Below are positions 1-17,000 of a stretch of DNA of 30,250 nt, piece by piece; within the stretch, counting starts at the first letter, position 1; every line of letters begins with the position of its first letter. Origin of the DNA: Botryococcus braunii (taxonomy: Eukaryota; Chlorophyta; Trebouxiophyceae); assembly GCA_002005505.1 (NCBI GenBank), contig KV908377.1:628931-659180 (forward strand). The letters are read 5' to 3'. The notes beneath the pieces were generated by a model. That model saw nothing but the letters and a program-made list of their open reading frames with translations, had not been told where the DNA came from and searched no databases. Position numbers and translations under genes: made by a program.

Positions 1-268
1 GAGCCCCAGTAACAGGGTTATCTCCCCCCACCCGGGGGGGGGGGGGATGTTTTCCGTTGGATGCTTGAGATGAGCTGGATTAGATCGGCCCGAGAGGAAG
101 GACCTTGCGGTGTGGCAAGACCTTTGTGGATGTCGGGAAGGAGCGGGTCATGCTGAAACGGCTGGGCTGAAGGAAAGCCCCTGTGGGCGGTAGGCAAATC
201 CCGTCACGTGGTGCTGGCTGCCACAAAGAGAGTGTGGGGCAGCAAGAGCCTATCGCTCCTTCACACAG

Positions 269-1333
269 GAGCCCGGACGCCTGACACAGCCGAGCCGTCA
301 CAGCCACGACCCATACGCCTGGAGCGCTGGGTACGTGCCATTGGACGAATCATGCGTGACCGACTTGTCAAGAAGGGATCGTGGTGCAGCCACACCCTAT
401 CTCTGCTGGGTATGTGCTGTGAATCGGGTTGACGCGAAGTAATATTTGTGTGACTCGATCTTTCGACAAAATACATTGTGGCGAGAGGGCAAAGAGGCAG
501 ACATCCCGCTCACCAAAGTGTGTTGTAAAGCGTCGAAAGCCTGAGCCACATGCATACATTTTGGTGAGAGGGCCAAGGCAGAGATCTGCGCTGCGCCCCT
601 GGGGGATTGTTTTGGAGTTCCCTTAGCGGGCACGCTGGCTGGCGGTGCAGCCGCCCGGATGGAACTTGATTTTGTACTGCAGTTCTCGGAGTACCGCACC
701 CTGCACATTTTTCCGAGACAGAACATTGTAGGTAGTGGTTGAGTGGGTGCGAGTTTAGGATTCTGCCCCCAGCTCTCCTTCTTTCCGGGTAGTGGATAGT
801 CTGAAGACCTGGAAACACGTCAAGAGATACGTACGCCCAATCAGAGGATTAAAGTTTTGCTCAAGTCAGTGTGGAGTCTTGTAAGTGCTTTCATCCCAAG
901 GGCGGGTACAGACTACTTTCTCTCCTCCTCTCCTCTGCTCTGCCCCATATTGTGGACGAGCCCCACTCACACTTTTTTTTGGGATTCAAGAATCCGAAAA
1001 CCTTTATGATGCAGGTGAGGTCATTGATACTGGGAACTCCCGCGAGGTCGTATTTGTGTGGATTTTCAGCGCCAATTTCTTGCTTTCGAGTCAGGACACT
1101 CCCAACCGTGGCAGATTTCGGGCTGAAATGTGATCTCTCGGGACTCCCTTATCCCACGACCTTTCCTTCCCCCTCCATTGTCAAGGCTGCTGATGAGTTG
1201 CTTCCGTAAGGTAACTCCTCCATGCTTTTTACAACAGCCAGCCCGGCAATATCACGGAACACGCATCCTAGGAAGTGGCAGACCTTTGATGGAGCTGTTC
1301 ATGGCCAACCAGCTGCAAGAGCCGCTCTTGTAG
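269..1333 (+). CDS. Unidentified host gene candidate, exon-like blocks only
   Basis: I do not recognise the product. Several open, protein-like blocks end at good splice donors. Block A, 269-409, follows a pyrimidine-rich acceptor (ccttcacacag), is open for 47 codons and ends at tgg|gtatgt. Block B, about 569-731, contains residues such as RMELDFVLQFSEYRTLHIF and ends near gtag|gtagtg. Block C, about 793-880 (alternative start 773), contains KTWKHVKRYVRPIRGLKF and ends at ctt|gtaagt. Block D, about 1115-1205, ends at cttcc|gtaagg. A last block, 1282-1333, reads PLMELFMANQL and ends in a stop. Phases fit A to B, B to C (only with an unusually short 61-bp intron) and D to the last block, but C to D does not join in phase, so an exon is missing or a boundary is wrong. 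The 5' end may lie outside the window. A segment at about 472-509 is repeated, diverged, at 556-593 around the start of block B. If real, the gene converges on the GNAT gene. Confidence 0.27.
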
Positions 1334-9338
<8,005 letters not shown>

Positions 9339-10866
9339 TCATTTGCCTGTTCCTTCTTTGAGCAAAGCCTCCTTCTGAGCTTTCCAACCAGCAAGATCAG
9401 CCTGAATCCGAGAATCTAATTCTCTTCGAAGGGCAGGGCGATAGCCAAGGCGAAAGAGCCCTTCAAACCAGGCAAAAAGAGGTGCCAACACCAGACTCTG
9501 CGCCCAGACACAATCATCACCATTTGGCAAGTCACGCAAAAGCAAGACACAATCTTAGGGCAACCCTCATCGATTCGATCACGATTGTGATCACAATTCT
9601 CAAACACTTCCCATATTAGGGAAGCAACCAGCATTTTTTGATTGTTTTCTATAGACCACGTACAATCCTTACGGCATGTGCATTGTTGAGAAACTGGTCT
9701 TTCCATTTGTAGTGATGTATGTGAACCATTAACAGTTAACAGAACAGGCTATCGCACAAGGTCTGGTCACTGCACTCAAGTAAGACTTCCGGACAGTACA
9801 TCTTACAACTACAAATTCTTAGCACATACCTGAAAGAAACTGTCAAGAAGAGCAGGTCTCCTCTTTTCAATCGTGATGTGCCCAAGATGTACCTGCACAC
9901 AAAGGCGCGATCGGTCAAACGGCAACACTCGCGTTGTGCTTCCCTCATAACAGAGTTGCAGCATAATCAACACTAAGGTGATGGGCAACCACAAGCCCCA
10001 ATAAACATATTGCCAAATAGTTAACACATCTGGCATGGAAACTGCCAGTGCTTTCCAGAATAGGGCTGATGTATGATTGTCACAGCAATTGCCTGTTTCT
10101 ACAAAAGATGTCAACAAGTGACACATTTCAGTCCCAACCAGAAATATTGTTGATGGAGGAATAGGACTGGCATGTGGCCATGCCTTACACGTTTAGGAAA
10201 GAAATAAAAATTATTGCTCCAGCCCTTCCAAAGAGATGCACACCTGGACCACCCAGCTTAAGAAATGCAGCCCAAAAGCCCATGCCCACGCGAATGGCAC
10301 ATTTTGCACAAACATGGTTGCGAGAATCCATGTTGGGAGGGCTTGAAAAATCCCCCAAGTGATTCCCGCGAACGGTTCCAGGATGACATAGTAGGAGGCA
10401 AAGCCCAAAAGCAGCCAGAATGCTCCATTCAAGATCACAGTCCTTTATTACGACTAACGTCAAAGAATCTTAGTCACTGTAGTCAAAATGACCGGCAAGT
10501 AAGCAGTTAACATGTAAAACCAGAACAACTGGGGTGAAGCATAGAGCAGCTGCACACAGGAAGCATTTCCTAAGAGGGAAAGGGAACTAGGATGGGAAGC
10601 AATGATTGGTGAGCAAGTCAAATTTGATCAACACTACCACCCAACAATGACAAGGGTAAAGTTTACCTCGCTAGCAACGGAGGAAGGTCTGGCAAATACT
10701 TTGATAAGTCCAACACGGGACTCGTTGGGATATAAGCAAACCACACTCCAGCAGACCAAAGAATCAGAGGCACAAAAAGGAAGTGAACAAACTGATTCCA
10801 TGGTTTGCTGTGATAGGCTCCATAGAACGCGAGTTGGTCTTTCAAATCAAAGTTGAACCCGAGCAT
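9339..10866 (-). CDS. Mpo1-like (DUF962/YGL010w family) membrane protein, 4 exons
   Basis: Exons on the minus strand: 10667-10866, 10244-10442, 9830-9892, 9339-9497. They join as phases 2, 0 and 0 with GT...AG introns of 224, 351 and 332 bp, giving 206 residues. Family hallmarks are present: FYGAYHSKPWNQFVHFLFVP near residues 14-33 (His19, His28), then HFLSWVVQ joined to VHLGH and EKRRPALLDSFFQ (His126, His135, His138), and LVLAPLFAWFEGLFRLGYRP at the C-terminus. Hydrophobic stretches in exons 1 and 2 suggest about four membrane segments, consistent with an ER protein. In yeast Mpo1 is an iron-dependent dioxygenase that shortens 2-hydroxy fatty acids during phytosphingosine breakdown; the conserved histidines suggest the same chemistry here, by inference. 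I chose the ATG at 10866 because it gives the usual family N-terminus; an in-frame ATG at 10914 would add 16 residues. The acceptor at 10443 (aataaag) is weak but is the only one nearby that keeps the frame. Confidence 0.88.
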
Positions 10867-11347
10867 ATCTGTCCTTTCAAGACCACAACAGACGATATTA
10901 AGGACTGGTGCCAAGAGTCAGGATTAGAAAAGAGCGGCCCCGACCGATAATTGGACCCTGTTACCAGCTGAGCAAAACACTTGGCCGGATCACACACGTC
11001 CAACGCACAAGTTGATAAGGAAAATAACCTCAGACAACATGCATCTTGATACACTTGTAAATTAGAAAATCGAGAGCAGCTGGTCGAAACAAGAGCTGGA
11101 CGCCTGGAACCACTAACCGGTAGGGAGAAGTGATGCAATACGTTTGAGAAGGTCCGCGCTTCGACCAAGTCGGTTGCAGGAAGCAATTTGTTTCAAACAG
11201 AGCTATGGACCACCCGGTTGTGCTTACCGCCCAAAAACTTCTGTAATCAGAACCTGCCCAGCAAAGGTCACCTTTCCTCCAAGTTCCTTGCGTTTTGCCA
11301 AATCTCTCGGAAAAAGCCTGTGCCTCGACTTTTTCGAGATTCGAGTC

Positions 11348-11425
11348 GAGAAAAGTGCGATTTGAGCGCTTTGGTGCAAGGTCGAGTCGTCACTGACGAG
11401 TCGTCACTGAAATCGCACTTTTCTC
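11348..11425. repeat. 16-bp perfect inverted repeat with CGAGTCGTC motifs
   Basis: gagaaaagtgcgattt (11348-11363) and aaatcgcacttttctc (11410-11425) flank a spacer of about 46 bp. The spacer and the following bases carry several copies of cgagtcgtcactga-like motifs. Confidence 0.8.
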
Positions 11426-11454
11426 AGTGACGAGTCAGTGACGAGTCGTCAGGA

Positions 11455-11530
11455 GAATGCAGCGGCTGGACTCCAAGCCTGGGATCCAGGGATGATCCGA
11501 TCCCCGCCTGTACTCAGTATTACCTAGTAG
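11455..11530 (-). repeat. Dispersed repeat, inverted copy at 21573-21660
   Basis: The reverse complement (tgagtacaggcggggatcgg and beyond, through gtccagccgctgc) is nearly identical to 21596-21653. The pair could be the ends of one older mobile element into which Element 1 inserted, or two members of a repeat family. Confidence 0.8.
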
Positions 11531-11696
11531 AAAAAGGAAGATGGGGGCGAGAGCCCTAAACTCCCACCCCACTACTCCCAGCAGTTTGACCCGGCAGAGT
11601 TACTAATAAGGAAAACCCCCAAAACCCAGAAGGAGAATATCACATGGGTTCCATACGTACGTTCACACCCCCCACCCCCCCCCCCCCCCCCCGGGG

Positions 11697-11906
11697 TAAA
11701 CAGGGAAATTCACACAATGGCACGGGACCAAGAAATAGCGATAATATTCTGTTACCAACAGACGGCATCCACCTCATGCTCTATCTTCTATGTGTCTTCT
11801 TGTCGTTCTCCTTATGCTCGTGACATTAGGGGCACATTCGAGACACCTACAACGCGTACACACGCTACCAAACCGCTAGGGACCAAAACACCTATTACAT
11901 CCCCCC
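11697..11906 (+). repeat. Direct repeat, first copy
   Basis: Runs from acagggaaattcacacaatg through gctagggaccaaaacaccta and matches 19697-19960 closely; the second copy has an extra stretch of about 56 bp after aatagcaataa. Confidence 0.85.
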
Positions 11907-12416
11907 CCCCCTTTTGTGAGCGTCCTCGCTCACCGACCAATATGAGACACGGATAGAACAGACGGGCCACGCCCAAACTTCGGCATCCGCCACTCCCGTC
12001 AGACCCCGGCCTTCTGCCGTCTATTCGGGGTCCCCACCATATAACAACAGTACAAACAATCAAGGCAGTCACACGTGCAAGCAAGTCCCGTCCAAGTCCG
12101 AGTCCAAGTCCAGCTTACACAAACAACTCCTGACATGTCAACAAGCATACATTATTTTAACCGGTTCAATCAAGCATCAATCATCCTCCTGGATGGATCC
12201 CATTGTCACTGCTGGGGCACATTCATCCCATCCACCAGGCATGCACAGACTAGGGGCGACTCCCTCGTTGGCCCAGCCCCCTGCTACTCGGTGACCCTTG
12301 TGGTTTTGTTCAGTGGGGTACCAAACAAGCTTAACACTAGTTACGCATGCGTACGTCGATGTTCTAAGGGGGCTAGTGGGGCTCCTGGGGTTAAACCACA
12401 AGTCCTTACGGGAGGG

Positions 12417-12421
12417 GCTTG
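12417..12421. repeat. Target site duplication of Element 1, left
   Basis: GCTTG directly before the 5' LTR; the same GCTTG is at 19581-19585 directly after the 3' LTR. Five bases is the usual duplication for Ty1/copia integrase. Confidence 0.93.
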
Positions 12422-12849
12422 TGTTGGGTTTTGTACTTCATTATGTCATGTTAATTAACGTGCGTGCGTGCGTGCGTGCGCACGTGCGTGCGCACGTGCG
12501 TGCGTGTGTGAAGGTACAATCACATGTAATAATTAGCTGTAAGTTAACCAAGCAGTTAACTCAAGGTAAAGACATCTTGACAATGGCTATGAACGATCAA
12601 TCTATGAGTATTAATGCATTGAGAGATATTTATTCTATGGCTGTAAATACCTTCCAGCCTTTAGTGGCTGGAAGACATGCATCTAGAGTTAATAAATGTG
12701 TTACTGTAGGATAAGGGTCCAAATTCTGTGGATAGGAACCCTGAGCATGTCCTAATGTTCGTGAAAAAGGCCAGTAGCAGTGCTGGACAGCGCGTTTCCC
12801 ACGCGCTGATCTGAGTACAGATAGCCAGAGAACCCGGACCACCAGGCAG

Positions 12850-13263
12850 TCATTCGATCTCTTTGGCTTGTTAAGCCGACTCCTGAATGGACTCATGTGA
12901 ATTGCTTTTTTTCTCTCTCACTTGTTGTGAGTAACTTCTGTGGAAGCAATTGCTATACGTGGTAAGTCGGGGCTCTGCCGGTCATGTTTTTGATCACGGC
13001 CATAAGTGCCGTTTTGATGATCAGAGACTAATATGGATATGTGAATGTTGCAGAATTGTTCATCAGTTTGACGCTGTCGACTATGTATGTCTTGGTCAAA
13101 CTGATTAAGTACATGGTAAGTCAGCTATGTGACGGCAGAGGGCTGCTTATAGATAAGGTTCATCATATGCAATGAACTAAAGGTGTTAGTGTGTTCACAG
13201 GATGATATACTTGTGAGTATAGTCATCATTTATGATTAATATAACACCTTTGGATCTTTGCAG
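12850..13263 (+). other. Intron-containing copy (a1-i1-b1-i2-c1) in Element 1 LTR
   Basis: Blocks of 112, 62 and 63 bp separated by a 92-bp insert (gtaagt...gttgcag) and an 85-bp insert (gtaagt...ttcacag). Both inserts have consensus-like splice ends. Removing them reproduces 13309-13545 with two substitutions. Confidence 0.9.
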
Positions 13264-13308
13264 GTAAGACTAGTTACTGTGTGTGTTCGTCCGACAGTAG
13301 TTTGTAAG

Positions 13309-13545
13309 TCATTCGATCTCTTTGGCTTGTTAAGCCGACTCCTGAATGGACTCATGTGAATTGCTTTCTTTCTCTCTCACTTGTTGTGAGTAACTTCTGT
13401 GGAAGCAATTGCTATACGTGAATTGTTCATCAGTTTGACGCTGTCGACTATGTATGTCTTGGTCAAACTGATTAAGTGCATGGATGATATACTTGTGAGT
13501 ATAGTCATCATTTATGATTAATATAACACCTTTGGATCTTTGCAG
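13309..13545 (+). other. Intronless copy (a2-b2-c2) in Element 1 LTR
   Basis: 237 bp identical to a1+b1+c1 except one T/C in a and one A/G in b, with both inserts absent exactly at their GT...AG ends. It ends in ctttgcag, itself a good 3' splice site, six bases before the LTR end. Confidence 0.93.
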
Positions 13546-13552
13546 ATCACAA

Positions 13553-13567
13553 TGGTACTGGGCCCAC
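13553..13567 (+). promoter_or_regulatory. Primer binding site of Element 1
   Basis: tggtactgggcccac, one base after the LTR. It matches the Element 2 site except for two bases (AC for TA). The core TGGGCCCA is complementary to the anticodon stem-loop of initiator tRNA-Met, the type of primer site used by Drosophila copia. Confidence 0.65.
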
Positions 13568-13571
13568 ATCC

Positions 13572-14036
13572 ATGGGGTCTCGACGCTTAGAGGCGCAGCG
13601 AGCGAACGCCACCCTCTTTGACGTTGAACATCTCCGCAGAGGATGCTTCTGCTGTGACGCGTGCGAAAAGTATTTTGTTGGGAAAGTCCCGTTAGTGCAA
13701 GTTGCATCGGCCATCGATCGTGCATGTTATCTATTTGAACGATATTGTGACGTTGGACTTGCCTGGAAAGAAACACAAACAAACGTATGCATTGGAAGTG
13801 AAGTAAAGTATCCCTATCGACCGTTTAGGGAGCCGTTGGTTGACTAAACTTGAAAGTCCTAGGAATTGAATTTTGTACAGCACAGGTATTGGGTTGGTTC
13901 ACTGCATAAAGAAGTTGAAGAGCTGTCAAACTCTGGCATTGAACGTCCCTTGAATACATCGCTGTATCGCTTGTTAATTGTAATTGAGATCCTTAAGTCA
14001 TTAGCTGCTGAATTTGATCACAGATTGCCTTCATGA
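13572..14036 (+). pseudogene. Element 1 ORF0 (CxxC protein), disrupted
   Basis: The first 91 codons (13572-13847) are open, starting in a CCATGG context 20 bases after the LTR. They align with Element 2 ORF0: RGCFCCDACEKYFVGKVPL against EGHFHCDLCNNWVSGKVPI, followed by a conserved AIDRACYLFERYC-like helix. Three in-frame stops within 18 bases (13845-13862) interrupt it; homology to the C-terminal part of the Element 2 protein then resumes in the same frame (GSLHKEVEEL... to the TGA at 14034-14036). The stop overlaps the gag start as ATGA. A short shifted stretch around the stops suggests paired indels. Function unknown; the CxxC could bind metal. Confidence 0.7.
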
Positions 14037-17000
14037 GTGGGTCAGCTGGTGCATCTGCTCCTGGTGGAGCAACTGGTACAGGTGTTACTGCAGCTGTTGT
14101 ATCAGGCAGCACAGGAGACCCACTAAACCCAGTTTATAACACACAGAAGTTGGCCCAATCACTTGATGTGTTATGCATAAATGGTTTCAGATGGATGAAG
14201 GATGTAGAGAATGTTGCTAGTAGCAAGAAAATCAAGGTGTGTTTGGACGAGGAACATCCTGACACACCAGGTGATGCTTTGGCTAAGAGCCTAGTTACTG
14301 AAAAAATTCCAGATGAGTGGTTGATGCAGCTCTGGACAAGCCTTCAGCCAAGGAGGCGTATGACTGGCTGAAAGGCAAGTTCACAGGCGGAAAGAACCAG
14401 AAGCTCATGTCAAAATGGGCCTTTCTGCTTGACTCCGGTAAAATTGAGGATGCCCAGACTTACATGGCATTTGTGGCCATGAAGTACAAGCTAGCTAGAG
14501 GTTTGAGGGCTAACAAACACCCTGTTGATGAGGAGCGCCTTGCCATGGGTATAGTTAGCTGTCTTCCCAAGGCCTTTACCCACAGTCAGTCCCATTTGTA
14601 TGATTCATGTGTGGGGAAAGATGAGGATGAGGTTGTATCTCGTATCAGTGCATGTGCCAAGTTTCTGGGCATTGATCAGGAGAAAGCTCCCTCTGCTTCT
14701 GCAAATCTTGTTCCCTCTGGTCCCCCAAGACCAAAGAATGCACCTGGGTTTGATGGCAATAGACCCAGGGGCATGCCCCATGACGTGCCTACCAACTTTC
14801 ATGGGTGCTGGTTCTGCTTAGAGGAGGGTCACATCAGGCTGAATTGTCAGAAGTACAAAGATGATTGCGCCAGAAGGGCTGCAATCCTGGCTGGCAGAGG
14901 GCGACCTCAAAATCCTGTAGGAGGAATGGCAACTACATACTCCTCTGACTCAGGTGAATTGTCCTCACAGTGGGTGATAGATTCTGGGGCCTCCACACAT
15001 GTGTGTAATGATGTACGTCTGATGCATAATGTTCACTGGTATCCAATTCCAAAGGGTTTAAATCTAGCCACTGGCGAACACGTGGCGCAGCGTAAGGCAT
15101 GTGGGACTGTGTGCTTGGTGGATCAGCAGGGAAATACATGCATATTGAGAGATGTTGAATTTGTTCCAACTGCATTGGAAAATTTAATGTCAGTGTCTGC
15201 TGGAGTTGTTGATGGTTTAAATTTTTCAACAAATCCACTAGGAGAAGTCACACATGTTTGCTGTCAGAAGTCATCGTTTCAAGTAGAAGTGACAAAAGAA
15301 AGAGGACTATACTTCTGCTCAGTGATATGTCAGTCAGTAAAGTTGCCCCATGTTGCTGGCATTGCACACAAGTGTTCAGAGTACGACTTATGGCATGCAA
15401 GACTAGGACACCCTAGCAGTAAAAACATGGAACGCTTGCAAACCGAAGATATGGTGAAAGGCATTGAGACGTCATTATCACCTTGCAATCATGGTCACTC
15501 ACATTGTGAGGTTTGTGTTCTGGGGAAGCAGACTAGAGAGAGCTACCCACGCTCTCCGGCAACGGCTACAGAGCGATTAGAGATTGTCCACATGGATATT
15601 GTGGGTGAACTGCCTGTACCGGGTGCTGAAGGAGAGAGATACATGCTCACCATGCTGGATGATTTCTCAAAGGCGGGTGTTGCAAGGGCATTGGTCCTGA
15701 AGTCTCAGGTGGGTGATGCTGTTAGAGCAATTCTCCTGTACTTAGAAAATCAGACTGGCCATACTGTAAAAGTTGTCAGGACTGATAGAGGGACTGAGTT
15801 TGTAAACTCAGATTTGCGTGAGTTCTTTCAATCGAAGGGGATAAGACACGAGACGTCTGCCCCTTATACCCCGCAACAAAATGGCCGGGCGGAACGCTTT
15901 AACCGTTCCTTGAAAGAGAAGGTTAGAATGTTGCTGCTACAGGCTAAGGCTCCACAAAGCTTGTGGACCGAAGCGCTGCCTACTGCTGTTAGGTTACTAA
16001 ACCTCAGGGCAATTAAGGGGAAGACTGCTACCCCTTATGAGCTATTATTTGGCAGGAAGCCTGCTGTTCATTACTTGAGGGTATTTGGCTGTCTGGCATA
16101 CATCAAAACGCCTGACAAGGATCTGTCTGCCTTTTCTCCTAGATCAGAGGCAGGAATGTTTGTCGGGTACGAACCAGCATCTATGGCATATAGAGTGCTG
16201 GTTGGGGATAAGATCAAGGTGTCAAAAAATGTGAAATTTTTTGAAGACAAATTGGGTATCCACACTCTCTCTACTGATACCCAACTGCCCCCTGATTTCC
16301 CACGTGATGTAAACTGTGATCAGGTGCCAAGCTCTGCAGACGAAGAGGACTGGGATTTTGTCCCAGTTGACATTGCTGAGGCAGTGGACATGAACAGGGA
16401 AGCTGGAAGGGGAGAAGACCAAATCCTACCAGCTAACCTAGAAGTGTTGCAGAGACTCAATGAAGTACTAAGGCAACAAGCTCAGGCGGAAGAGAGTGGG
16501 AACAGGGATACACATGGTCCAGGCGTCTCAGGGGAAGAGTCAATGGGCCCTGGGGATGAGCAGGAACAACCAGGAGATGGTGAAAATGATCCCGGTAGTG
16601 ACTCGGATCAGGACCGCTCATCACAGGAGTCTGACAGTGGGGATGAGGCGCAGGACAGGGTAAGAGGTGGGATGAGTAGGTATGATCTTCGAGAGACACT
16701 TGCTCAACCTGATAAGTATATACCTGGATCTTACTTTGTCAAAGACGATGCGATAGCAGGAGCAACAAGGGTCACATCACCCAACCAAAATGGTGCAAAG
16801 GAGAAGGAGGTCCTATCCTCTAGGAATGTAAAAATCCCTAACGATTGGTTTGAGGCGAGGAATTCACCTCAATGGGTATACTGGAAGGAAGCTATGAATG
16901 AGGAAATGGACTCAATTGAGTCTCATGAGACATTTGAATACTGTCACAAGCCTTCCCATGCCAAGGTGATCCCACTGAAGTGGGTTTATGCAATTAAAAC

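Larger units (their letters stand above)
10867..12416. other. Repeat-rich region between the Mpo1-like gene and Element 1
   Basis: No gene recognised. Contains inverted repeats at 11348-11425, a segment at 11455-11530 found inverted at 21573-21660, a C run at about 11669-11692, and a segment at 11697-11906 repeated in direct orientation at 19697-19960. Confidence 0.5.
12422..13551 (+). repeat. Element 1 5' LTR
   Basis: 1130 bp, TGTTGGG...ATCACA. Blocks: upstream region 12422-12849; a1 12850-12961; insert 1 12962-13053; b1 13054-13115; insert 2 13116-13200; c1 13201-13263; linker 13264-13308; a2 13309-13420; b2 13421-13482; c2 13483-13545; end 13546-13551. The upstream region has a GTGC-rich alternating tract (about 12460-12510), a 9-bp hairpin (12651-12674) and a 7-bp hairpin (12788-12808). 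Confidence 0.95.

Noticed and set aside
12298..12714. ORF at the start of the Element 1 LTR (also 18451-18744)
   Set aside because: It translates the GTGC tract and LTR hairpins; no counterpart in Element 2.
12962..13053. Introner-type intron gain in the upstream copy instead of intron loss in the downstream copy
   Set aside because: Not excluded, but it does not explain why the downstream copy also equals the product of the third splice (c1 to the LTR end), nor the LTR-specific shared substitutions.
14310..14330. Programmed ribosomal frameshift between gag and pol in Element 1
   Set aside because: No slippery heptamer is present, the shift lies inside gag, and Element 2 is in one frame with an extra G at this position.
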